DNA from: Parvularculaceae bacterium
GTDB lineage: Bacteria > Pseudomonadota > Alphaproteobacteria > Caulobacterales > Parvularculaceae
Length of the DNA: 11,665 nt
Assembly (NCBI GenBank): GCA_013389125.1
Contig: JACADX010000225.1
Location: forward strand, 1-11,665
Direction of reading: 5' to 3'
Below, one piece after another: positions 1 to 6,567 of this stretch (its first letter is position 1; each line of letters opens with the position of its first letter). Made by a program: the position numbers and the translations under genes. The notes below the pieces were generated by a model. That model saw nothing but the letters and a program-made list of their open reading frames with translations, was not told the DNA's origin and did not search any database.

Positions 1-695
1 ATCATCCTCGGCAATCCCTCGAACCGGCCATAGAGCGGCGAGACGCGCGGATCGTCATTGCTCAGCGCGCCCGCATATCGCGCGCCGCCGCGCCGGATCG
101 TATCCGCCGTGAACATCGCGTCCCTCTCGGCGTTCTGATCGATCGAGGCGCCGCACGCCGCAAGATCGGTCCACGGCGAGAAAAGAAAGGCGCAGCCGGG
201 CGTCGCCTCCCCGGCGTCGCGAAGCGCCTGCAGCATAGCGAGCGCGAGCCCGCCGCCAGCCGAATCGCCGCCGATGCCGATTTCCGATGCGGGCGCGCCG
301 GATTGAACGAGCCAGCGAAACGCCGCCAGCGCATCCTCGATCGCAGCGGGACAGGGGTGCTCCGGCGCTAGCCGGTATTCGAGGGAAAAGACCGGCGCTT
401 TCGCGGCGAGCGCAAGCGCGTAAGTGATCGGCCGGTGGGTTCGCGGCGAGCCGAACACGTAACCGCCGCCATGGAGATATAGGATTGTGCGGCCAGGTTC
501 GATCCTCCCCGGCCGGTGCCATTCGCCTTTCACAGGCGCGTCCGTCGTTTCGCGCCCGACGCCCTTCGGCAGGAAGGGGAGGACTCGCGCCTCGACTGTT
601 TTCCGAAGTTCGACCGGTTCGACATCCGGCAGCGAAATCTTCTTGAATGTCGATCGGATATAGCGATTGACGAGACGGGCGCGCAGGCTCGGCAT
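1..695 (-). CDS. alpha/beta hydrolase, HSL-family esterase/lipase (3' part beyond window)
   Basis: This reading frame starts at ATG 693-695 and stays open to the left edge, so 231 residues are visible and the C-terminus is missing. It shows the hormone-sensitive-lipase family signature: oxyanion-hole HGGGYVFGS at about residues 75-83, EYRLAPEHP at about 106-114, and the nucleophile elbow GDSAGGG at about 143-149 with Ser145 as the likely catalytic residue, followed by FSPWTDL. The catalytic Asp and His of this family lie further on, outside the window. Family members hydrolyse short acyl esters and are usually cytoplasmic, about 300 residues long; the physiological substrate cannot be read from sequence. 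It lies 82 bp after the tyrosine-degradation operon in the same direction, so co-transcription is possible but not shown. The ribosome binding site is weak (a GGGAA-like stretch), so the start is less certain than the family. Confidence 0.88.
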   Translation of the reverse strand, partial: MPSLRARLVNRYIRSTFKKISLPDVEPVELRKTVEARVLPFLPKGVGRETTDAPVKGEWHRPGRIEPGRTILYLHGGGYVFGSPRTHRPITYALALAAKAPVFSLEYRLAPEHPCPAAIEDALAAFRWLVQSGAPASEIGIGGDSAGGGLALAMLQALRDAGEATPGCAFLFSPWTDLAACGASIDQNAERDAMFTADTIRRGGARYAGALSNDDPRVSPLYGRFEGLPRM

Positions 696-777
696 GGTGA
701 TTCCCGAAGGGTTTTTTTGTCGGAGACTATGGCGGGTTCGGTTTTCGCGCCAGCGCCGAAAATAGGTCGCTAGCCGA

Positions 778-1791
778 TCAGCGTTCGTAGCGCCGAAGCG
801 TCTGGTCGATCCGACCAAAGATCGATTTCCCTTTGCCGTTCAGCATTTCAATTTCTACGCGATCGCCGAACCGCATGAAGGGCGTTTTCGGCCCGCCTGC
901 GGCGATCGTCTCGATCATCCGGATTTCGGCGATTCAGGAATAGCCGGCGCCGCCTTCCTCAATCGGCTTGCCGGGGCCGCCGTTCAATTTGTTCGACACG
1001 GTCCCGGAACCGATGATCGAGCCGGCGCAAAGCGGTCTTGTCTTCGCGGCGTGCGCGATGAGTTGGCCAAAGTGGAAAGTCATGTCGACGCCGGCGTCGG
1101 CGCGGCCGAACGGCTTGCCGTTGAGCGTCACGAGAAGCGGCAGGCAGAGCTTGCCGTTTCGCCAGTCCGGCCCCAGCGCGTCCGGCGTCACAGCGCAAGG
1201 ACTGAACGCCGACGAGGGCTTTGACTGGAAGAATCCGAAGCCTTTTGCGAGCTCGGTCGGGATGAGGCCGCGCAAGGAAACGTCGTTTACGAGCATCACA
1301 AGGCGGATGAAGTCGAGCGCCTCTGCTGGAGCGACGCCCATCGGAACGTCCCCGACGATGACGGCGACCTCGGCCTCCATGTCGACGCCCCATGCGGCGT
1401 CCTCGGCTGTCAGAATGTCGTCGCGGGGGCCGAGGAACGAGTCCGAACCACCCTGATACATCAATGGTTCGGTCCAGAAGCTCTCCGGCATCTCGGCGCC
1501 GCGCGCCTTCCTGACGAGCTCCACATGATTGACGTAAGCTGATCCGTCGGCCCACTGAAAAGCGCGCGGCAGCGGCGAGGCGCAATCGCGCTCGTGGAAT
1601 CTCAACGCCGGCGCGGCGCCGACTTCAAGGCTCTGGGCGAGTTCGCGCAAATGCGGCTCCGCGCGGTCCCAGTCGTCGAGCGCCGCCTGCAAGGTCGGCG
1701 CGATGCGCGAGGCGTCGGTGCAGCGGGTCAGATCTTCCGACACGATGACAAGCTTGCCGTCGCGCCCGTGCTTCAATGAAGCGAGTTTCAT
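778..1791 (-). CDS. fumarylacetoacetate hydrolase family protein, interrupted by one in-frame TGA
   Basis: Family role: cleavage of fumarylacetoacetate to fumarate and acetoacetate, the last step of the homogentisate pathway; the position beside hmgA fits. ATG 1789-1791 overlaps the upstream stop (ATGA). Up to the TGA at 934-936 there are 285 residues, with family features: PRAFQWADGSAYVNH at about 76-90, acidic metal-site candidates in GVDMEAEVAV (135-144) and Asp170 in VNDVSLRG, Lys191 in QSKPSSAFSP, and GSGTVSNK at about 261-268. After the TGA the same frame continues with IAEIRMIETI, KTPFMRFGDRVEIEM and SIFGRIDQT to TGA 778-780. The whole frame is 337 codons, close to the length I recall for this family. 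I recall relatives reading GYSCIAE here, so TGA appears to replace a Cys codon. Ending at 934 would remove about 50 C-terminal residues of the catalytic fold. It may be a nonsense mutant, an assembly error, or recoded. Confidence 0.85.
904..916 (-). promoter_or_regulatory. small hairpin downstream of the in-frame TGA (speculative SECIS-like element)
   Basis: In the mRNA, GAUCG-AGA-CGAUC forms a 5-bp stem with a three-base loop, beginning 18 nt after the TGA with the loop at about nt 23-25. This falls in the distance range I recall for bacterial SECIS elements (apical loop roughly 16-37 nt from the UGA, a G early in the loop). Such short stems are common by chance in GATC-rich DNA, so it is only suggestive and no selenocysteine genes are visible here. 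Confidence 0.12.
934..936 (-). other. in-frame TGA at a presumed conserved Cys position in the FAH gene
   Basis: Codon 286 of the frame is TGA. The preceding codons give GGAGYS and the following ones IAEIRMIET, with no frame change across it. From memory of the family the expected residue is Cys (TGC or TGT), one base away from TGA. A restart at ATG 916-918 could only make a fragment of about 46 residues. Confidence 0.75.
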
Positions 1792-2027
1792 TCGGCCTTT
1801 CCTTCAGCCAGTTGCGCGCCGCACCACGGGCAGTAACGGATCAGCACGACATGGCGCTCGCCGTCATGCACGATCAGAGCGAACTGATCCAGCTCTTCAT
1901 TGTAGGCGATAAGGCTGTCCGGGCAATCGAACGGATCGACATGCTCCCCGCAGTCGAACTGCAAGGCGGCTTGCATCGACTCGCAGCAGAGGGCGGCGGG
2001 ATCGGGATGAAGCGTCCGCGCCGTCAC
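1788..2027 (-). CDS. small Cys-rich protein of the homogentisate operon (DUF6980-like)
   Basis: This 79-residue protein starts at GTG 2025-2027, which overlaps the hmgA stop as GTGA, and its own stop overlaps the next ATG as ATGA. It is therefore translationally coupled on both sides. It has six cysteines: a CC pair at 14-15, Cys26, Cys35 and a CPWC motif at 66-69 (YCPWCG). The arrangement suggests a metal-binding (probably zinc) mini-domain. There is no signal peptide or membrane segment. I recall similar small proteins described as DUF6980 beside hmgA in alphaproteobacteria, but I could not check this. The biochemical role is unknown; the coupling suggests it assists homogentisate catabolism, for example in metal delivery or enzyme assembly, which is inference. 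A later in-frame Met at residue 18 would cut off the CC pair, so the GTG start is preferred. Confidence 0.82.
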   Translation of the reverse strand: MTARTLHPDPAALCCESMQAALQFDCGEHVDPFDCPDSLIAYNEELDQFALIVHDGERHVVLIRYCPWCGAQLAEGKAE

Positions 2028-3163
2028 CCCGCCGGATCCCGCGTCTTCCAGCTATCGACATAGCCCTCGAACTCGACAGCGCCGGCGCCCTCGCCGATCT
2101 CCAGGGGATCGCGGGTGTCGATCATGACGGCGTATTCGTCTGTGGCCGGCTTTTTCTGCACGAGCATGTTCTTGAGCGCCTTCGGGTGGGGCCCGTGCGT
2201 GAAGCCGGACGGGTGAAACGTCATCATGCCGGCGTCGATATTGTCACGGCTGAAGAAGTCGCCGGCGTGATAGAATAGAACTTCGTCGTAATCGTCGTTG
2301 TTGTGGAAGAAGGGAACTTTAAGCGCGCCAGGATCGGTCTCGAACGGGCGAGGCGCGAAGGTGCAGATGACGAACCGGTCCGCGAAGAACGTCGTGTGCG
2401 CCGAAGGCGGCACGTGATAGCGATGGCTCATCAGCGGGCGGATGTGCTTGATGTTGATCCTGACCGGCGACAGCTCGCCGTGCCAGCCGACGACATCGAG
2501 CGGGTTGTAGGGGTAGGTCGCGACCGAGATCTTGCCGCGCTTCTTGATCTCGACGCGGGTTTCGCGGTCGTCCGCCTGTTGCGCCTTGAACGCAGCGTCG
2601 ATCCTTGGCGCGTCGAAGAGGGCCGGGTCTAAGATCGCGTGAGGTCCGACGAGACCCTTGTCGGGAAGCGTGTAATGCGCGTTCGTCGCTTCGATCATCA
2701 GGATCGACAGGGGCGATGTCGGCGCAAGGCGCCACATCGTGCCGCGCGGCAGCATGATGTAATCGCCGGCGTCGAAAGCGAGATGACCATAGTCGCAGTA
2801 GAGATCGCCTGCGCCCTTATGGACAAACAGCATCTGGTCGCCGTCGCCGTTGCGCGCGAGCGCCGGCATCGGTTTTTCAAGCTTCCAGAACCGCATTTCG
2901 GTCGCGTGATTGTAGAGGACCTTCGGAGCAGACCACGGGCTCGGCGGCGCGTCCTTTAGCGCCGCGAGGTTGAAGGCGCGCGGGCGCAGCGGCCCCTCAA
3001 AGCTCGACCAGCCCGTCGGCGGGCGCTTGTGATGGAGGAACGACGCCGGCCCGAAAAATCCTTCTTTCGAAATTTCTCGCTCATAGGTTCCAGGCGGCAT
3101 GTCCGCATGCGCCTGCCGGGAAGCTTCCCCTTCGATCCGCGAAGCCGTGATCCACTTGCGCAT
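2024..3163 (-). CDS. hmgA: homogentisate 1,2-dioxygenase
   Basis: The enzyme opens the ring of homogentisate to maleylacetoacetate using Fe(II) and O2, in tyrosine/phenylalanine degradation in the cytoplasm. The 379-residue product begins MRKWITASRIEG and shows HGD-family sequence throughout: VLYNHATEMRFWKLEKP, a cupin region with LFVHKGAGDLYCDYG, then HVPPSAHTTFF (His250 and His256), PFFHNNDDYDEVLFYH (His287, Glu294) and FTHGPHP (His323, His326). By analogy with the human enzyme the Fe ligands should be a His-Glu-His set in the last two motifs; I infer His287, Glu294 and His323. It is shorter than the human or Pseudomonas enzymes (over 430 residues) and matches the shorter alphaproteobacterial form. 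ATG 3161-3163 is chosen because GGGAGA lies just upstream and family members begin there; an upstream TTG at 3199 would lie inside a palindrome. It heads the operon with the Cys-rich protein and the FAH gene. Confidence 0.95.
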   Translation of the reverse strand: MRKWITASRIEGEASRQAHADMPPGTYEREISKEGFFGPASFLHHKRPPTGWSSFEGPLRPRAFNLAALKDAPPSPWSAPKVLYNHATEMRFWKLEKPMPALARNGDGDQMLFVHKGAGDLYCDYGHLAFDAGDYIMLPRGTMWRLAPTSPLSILMIEATNAHYTLPDKGLVGPHAILDPALFDAPRIDAAFKAQQADDRETRVEIKKRGKISVATYPYNPLDVVGWHGELSPVRINIKHIRPLMSHRYHVPPSAHTTFFADRFVICTFAPRPFETDPGALKVPFFHNNDDYDEVLFYHAGDFFSRDNIDAGMMTFHPSGFTHGPHPKALKNMLVQKKPATDEYAVMIDTRDPLEIGEGAGAVEFEGYVDSWKTRDPAG

Positions 3164-3178
3164 GACGATCTCCCTGAA

Positions 3179-3200
3179 ATTAGTAACACACGTTACCAAT
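3179..3200. promoter_or_regulatory. 22-bp palindrome, candidate operator of the homogentisate operon
   Basis: ATTAGTAAC-ACAC-GTTACCAAT has 9-base arms with one mismatch around a 4-base centre. It ends 16 bases before the hmgA ATG and lies about 47 bases before the divergent yqhA start, in the only AT-rich part of an 83-bp divergent intergenic region. On the hmgA strand the proximal arm contains TACTAAT, which could serve as a -10 element, so a bound repressor would block transcription. Size and symmetry fit a dimeric regulator such as a MarR-family protein; the regulator is not in the window. Confidence 0.55.
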
Positions 3201-3246
3201 GCGCCTGCCCGCCGGCAAGTTTCGCGGCGCGCGCGACTCAGGGCGT

Positions 3247-3786
3247 ATGGCGGGAATGATCGAACGCATTGTGGAAAACGCTCTGTTCTCGGCGCGCTGG
3301 CTGATGGCGCCCTTCTATCTCGGGCTCATTGTGGCGCTTGCCGTGCTTTTCGTCGAGTTCGCCGCAATCCTCATCGCCTATGTCACGGCGTCGGTCGGGT
3401 CTATCGGCGGCGGCGCGGCATTCGGCGAGGAGGAGGCGATCCTCGGCGCGCTTTCGCTGATCGATCTTGCGTTGATGGGGAGCCTCATCCTGATCGTCGT
3501 CTATTCGGGCTACGAGAACTTCGTTTCGCGGATCAGGACTGGCGAGCACGCGGACTGGCCCGACTGGATGACCAAGGTCGATTTCGCGCAGCTGAAGCAG
3601 AAGCTCCTCGCGTCGATCGTGCTGATCTCGGGCGTTCAGGTCCTCAAGGCCTTCATGTCGATCGACAAATTCACCGACCGCGATCTCATGTGGCTTGTCG
3701 GCGTTCATTTGACGCTCGTCCTTTCCGCCCTCGCCTTCTCGGTCTCGGACTTCCTGCAGGCGAAATCCGGCAAGAAGGATCACTAG
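3247..3786 (+). CDS. YqhA/UPF0114 family inner-membrane protein
   Basis: This is a 179-residue hydrophobic protein that resembles E. coli YqhA along its length: MIERIVENALFSARWLMAPFY at the N-terminus, ILGALSLIDLALMGSL and VVYSGYENFVS in the middle, then LKQKLLASIVLISGVQVLKAFM and LMWLVGVHLTLVLSAL. About four transmembrane helices are apparent (roughly residues 14-40, 62-86, 120-140, 148-170). The molecular function of the family is not established. ATG 3247 has AGGG at 3240-3243 upstream at short spacing; ATG 3256, giving MIERIVEN as in the E. coli protein, is an equally good alternative. It is divergent from hmgA across an 83-bp gap. The gap to trxB is 112 bp, so it is probably a separate unit. 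Confidence 0.9.
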   Translation: MAGMIERIVENALFSARWLMAPFYLGLIVALAVLFVEFAAILIAYVTASVGSIGGGAAFGEEEAILGALSLIDLALMGSLILIVVYSGYENFVSRIRTGEHADWPDWMTKVDFAQLKQKLLASIVLISGVQVLKAFMSIDKFTDRDLMWLVGVHLTLVLSALAFSVSDFLQAKSGKKDH

Positions 3787-3806
3787 ACCGCAGCCTTTCG
3801 CATCGT

Positions 3807-3830
3807 TCACGGCGCATCAGCGGCGCGTGA
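3807..3830 (+). terminator. possible hairpin terminator after yqhA
   Basis: TCAC-G-GCGC and GCGC-GTGA form an 8-bp stem with one bulged G and a 7-base loop (3816-3822), 20 bases after the yqhA stop. No U-run follows, so intrinsic termination is uncertain; it could instead be a 3'-end-stabilising stem. Confidence 0.3.
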
Positions 3831-3898
3831 CTTAGGCGCCCGCCTCTTGCCCGGCGAGGCCTTCGCGGCCATATCGCCTCAGGCGAACAGAGGCGCTC

Positions 3899-4846
3899 AT
3901 GAAGACGCGACTGCTTATTCTCGGCTCCGGCCCCGCCGGGCTCACCGCCGCCATTTACGCGGCGCGCGCGGGGCTGAAACCCGTCGTCGTGCACGGCCTG
4001 CAGCCCGGCGGGCAGATGACGATTACGACCGACGTCGAAAACTATCCGGGCTTCGCCGATGTCATTCAGGGCCCGTGGCTCATGGAGCAAATGCAAAAGC
4101 AGGCCGAGCAGGTCGGCGCCGAATTCGTCTCCGACCTTATCGTCGATGTTGATCTTTCGAAAAAGCCGATCGTCCTCAAAGGCGATTCCGGCGAGACTTA
4201 TGAAACCGACGCGCTCGTCATTTCGACCGGCGCGCAGGCGAAATGGCTCGGCGTCCCCTCCGAGAAAAAGTTTCAGGGGTTTGGCGTCTCGGCCTGCGCG
4301 ACCTGCGACGGGTTCTTCTATCGCGGCAAGGATGTCGTCGTCGTCGGCGGCGGCAACACGGCCGTCGAGGAGGCGCTTTATCTTTCGGGCCTTGCGAAGT
4401 CGGTGACGATCGTCCACCGGCGCGATCATTTCCGCGCCGAGAAAATCCTGCAAGACCGCCTCATCGCCAGGAAGAATGTCGAGATCATCTGGGACCATCA
4501 GGTCGATGAAATTCTTGGGGCGGAGGATCCGCCGGGCGTCACCGGCGTCCGGCTCAAGCACGTGAAAACCGCTGCGACGCGGGAGGTCGCGGCCGACGGC
4601 GTCTTCATCGCCATCGGCCACAAGCCGGCGACCGAGCTCTTCGCCGGCAAGCTGCCGATGAAGGACAACGGTTATCTGATCGTGAAACCCGGCTCGGCGT
4701 CGACTGACATTCCCGGCGTCTTCGCGGCGGGCGATGTCACCGACGACATCTACCGCCAGGCGGTCACCGCCGCCGGCATGGGCTGCATGGCGGCGCTCGA
4801 AGCGGAGCGATACCTCGCGGGGCGCGAATTCGGCGCCGGACATTAG
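3899..4846 (+). CDS. trxB: thioredoxin-disulfide reductase (TrxB)
   Basis: This FAD enzyme passes electrons from NADPH to thioredoxin in the cytoplasm. The 315 residues fit the low-molecular-weight bacterial type. Visible motifs in order: FAD-binding GSGPAG at 9-14, PGGQM (36-40), the redox-active CATC at 133-136, NADPH-binding GGGNTA at 150-155, HRRDHFRA at 173-180, and the C-terminal FAD motif FAAGDVTD at about 275-282. Nothing essential is missing. ATG 3899 is preceded by GAGG at 3889-3892, a good ribosome binding site. The msrA gene follows after 9 bp and its ribosome binding site overlaps the trxB stop, so the two are very likely one transcript; TrxB and thioredoxin normally recycle MsrA. 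Confidence 0.96.
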   Translation: MKTRLLILGSGPAGLTAAIYAARAGLKPVVVHGLQPGGQMTITTDVENYPGFADVIQGPWLMEQMQKQAEQVGAEFVSDLIVDVDLSKKPIVLKGDSGETYETDALVISTGAQAKWLGVPSEKKFQGFGVSACATCDGFFYRGKDVVVVGGGNTAVEEALYLSGLAKSVTIVHRRDHFRAEKILQDRLIARKNVEIIWDHQVDEILGAEDPPGVTGVRLKHVKTAATREVAADGVFIAIGHKPATELFAGKLPMKDNGYLIVKPGSASTDIPGVFAAGDVTDDIYRQAVTAAGMGCMAALEAERYLAGREFGAGH

Positions 4847-4855
4847 GAGACGATA

Positions 4856-5356
4856 ATGGCTGAAGAAATCGCGATCCTCGCCGGCGGATGCTTCTGGGGC
4901 ATGGAGGATCTGATCCGCAAGCTGCCGGGCGTCATCGAAACGCAAGTCGGCTATACCGGCGGCGCCCTCAAAAACGCCAACTACAAGCAAGTGAAGACCG
5001 GCACGACCGGGCACGCGGAGGCGATCAGGATTCGCTTCGACCCCGCCAAGACCTCGTACCGAAAGCTTCTCGAATTCTTTTTCCAGATCCACGATCCGAC
5101 GACGAAGGATCGTCAAGGAAACGACACCGGCTCGCAATACCGCTCGGCGATCTTCTATCTTGACGCGGCGCAAAAGGCGGAGGCCGAGAAGATCATCGCC
5201 GAAATCGACGCGTCTAAGCGCTGGCCTGGCAAAGTCGTGACCGAAGTGGTCGCGGCGGGCGATTGGCAGGACGCCGAGGAATACCATCAGGATTATCTCG
5301 AGAAATATCCCGAAGGGTACACCTGTCACTTCGTCAGGCCGAAGTGGAAGGTCTGA
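4856..5356 (+). CDS. msrA: peptide-methionine (S)-S-oxide reductase MsrA
   Basis: MsrA reduces methionine-S-sulfoxide in proteins and free methionine, using thioredoxin. The 166-residue product has the catalytic GCFWG at 11-15 (nucleophile Cys12), VGYTGG at 31-36, GTTGHAE at 49-55, FQIHDPTTKDRQG at about 76-88, QYRSAIFY at 94-101 and EEYHQDYLEKYP at 141-152. Cys157 in YTCHFVRP is the only other Cys near the C-terminus and could be the resolving cysteine. The ribosome binding site AGGAG (4845-4849) overlaps the trxB stop codon, 6 bases before the ATG. No MsrB domain is fused. Its 3' end overlaps that of the convergent glycosyltransferase gene by 23 bp. Confidence 0.96.
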   Translation: MAEEIAILAGGCFWGMEDLIRKLPGVIETQVGYTGGALKNANYKQVKTGTTGHAEAIRIRFDPAKTSYRKLLEFFFQIHDPTTKDRQGNDTGSQYRSAIFYLDAAQKAEAEKIIAEIDASKRWPGKVVTEVVAAGDWQDAEEYHQDYLEKYPEGYTCHFVRPKWKV

Positions 5357-6563
5357 ACGGCGCGTTCGGCTCCGCGAACATCTTCGCCTTCTTGGCGTAG
5401 ATTTCCGCGGCGCTGTATTTGGCGACGATCGTTTCGCGCGCGGCGGCGCGGATCGGCGCGTATTTCGCCGGGCTTTCAAGGATCCGGACGATCGCGCGGG
5501 CGATCGCCTGAACGTTATGAAAGTCGACGAGCACGCCGTTTTTTCCGTCCTCAATCAATTCCTTCACGGGATCGGTGTCGGAGCCGAGAACGAGGCAGCC
5601 GGCGCTCATCGCCTCCATCATCGACCAGGAAAGGACGAACGGCGCGGTCAAATAGACGTGTACGGATGAAGCCTGCAGCACTTTCAGATACTGGTCGCGC
5701 GGGATAAGCCCGGTGAAATGGAGCCGCGTCTCGTCATAGCTGTGCTGGGCGAGCATGCGCTTTTTCCAGCTGTCCCCCTCAGGGAGCTTCTTGCCGTAGG
5801 CGACGCGATCCTCCCCGACGACGACGACATGCGCGTTTGGACGGCGCTTCATCACTTCGGCGGCCGCGGCCATGAATTGCGGGAAACCGCGATAGGGCTC
5901 CATCCCCCGCGCGACGTAAGTCACAAGTTCGTCGACATGGCTTAAGTCGAGCCCCGGCAGGACGAGCCGCGCGCCCGCTTTCGGCGCGTAAGCGTCCGTG
6001 TCGACGCCGTCATGAAGGACCCGCAGTTTCGCGCCAAGGTCGGCGGGAAACTGGCTCTTCTGATAGTTCGTCGGCACAAGGCCGTATTCGCAGGCCGCAA
6101 GATCAAGGAGGATCGGCGCGTTGCGCCCGCGCGTTCTCAGAAGCTGGTCTTCGCTTAGCCGCTCGTCGGGCGAGAGGAACGCGACGTCCGGACCGACCGG
6201 CTGATAGAACCATTCGAAATAGCCGATGTAGCGCGCGTCCGGCCATATGTCCTTGAGGTACATCCCGGGACCCCAGCCCGAATGCGCCATCATCACGTCA
6301 GGCGAATAGCCGGTCGCCTTCAACGCAAGACAGGCGCGCGCCGCCGCCTGGCCGTTGATCGCGGCTTTCTCGAATGTCGCAGCGTAAGGGTGAACGCCCT
6401 TCGTGATGTTGCGGTGGGGCTTGTAATTGAAGGTCTTGATGAACGGCGATTTTGCGCCCTGGCGCTGCGTCCCGAACGTCACGTCCCAGCCGCGCTTGGC
6501 GAGATATTCCCCGATCGGCCCGAACTGCGCAGGAAAATTGTCGTGCAGGAAAAGGATCTTCAT
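5334..6563 (-). CDS. glycosyltransferase, GT-B fold, family 4-like
   Basis: This 409-residue protein has the two-domain layout of family 4 glycosyltransferases. The N-terminal acceptor domain begins MKILFLHDNFPAQFGP; the C-terminal nucleotide-sugar domain contains LHDGVDTDAY (about 183-192), YVARGMEPYRGFPQF (about 216-230), VVVVGED (about 246-252), LHFTGLIPRDQYL and PFVLSWSMMEAMSAGCLVLGSDTDPVKELI (about 308-337, only part quoted as motif). The second Glu of the usual EX7E motif is present (Glu317), but the position of the first Glu is Phe309, as I recall for a subset sharing the SWSLLEAM sequence. There is no signal peptide or membrane helix, so it is probably cytoplasmic or membrane-associated. 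Donor and acceptor are unknown. It begins 4 bp after the HlyD stop and so is almost certainly co-transcribed with the secretion genes. Confidence 0.87.
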   Translation of the reverse strand: MKILFLHDNFPAQFGPIGEYLAKRGWDVTFGTQRQGAKSPFIKTFNYKPHRNITKGVHPYAATFEKAAINGQAAARACLALKATGYSPDVMMAHSGWGPGMYLKDIWPDARYIGYFEWFYQPVGPDVAFLSPDERLSEDQLLRTRGRNAPILLDLAACEYGLVPTNYQKSQFPADLGAKLRVLHDGVDTDAYAPKAGARLVLPGLDLSHVDELVTYVARGMEPYRGFPQFMAAAAEVMKRRPNAHVVVVGEDRVAYGKKLPEGDSWKKRMLAQHSYDETRLHFTGLIPRDQYLKVLQASSVHVYLTAPFVLSWSMMEAMSAGCLVLGSDTDPVKELIEDGKNGVLVDFHNVQAIARAIVRILESPAKYAPIRAAARETIVAKYSAAEIYAKKAKMFAEPNAPFRPSTSA

Positions 6564-6567
6564 CGCG

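Noticed and set aside
55..522. Minus-strand 155-codon frame over the esterase gene
   Set aside because: It is out of frame with the HGGG and GDSAGGG motifs; the real gene is the neighbouring frame that runs off the left edge.
3164..3199. N-terminal extension of HmgA from TTG 3199
   Set aside because: The extension would translate the palindromic operator; ATG 3163 has a good ribosome binding site and gives the family N-terminus.
3686..5554. Long open frame (over 600 codons) on the minus strand opposite trxB and msrA
   Set aside because: It is antisense to two clearly recognised genes, is extremely Arg/Asp/Leu-rich with no domain, and is explained by GC-rich codon bias that removes stops from the complementary frame.
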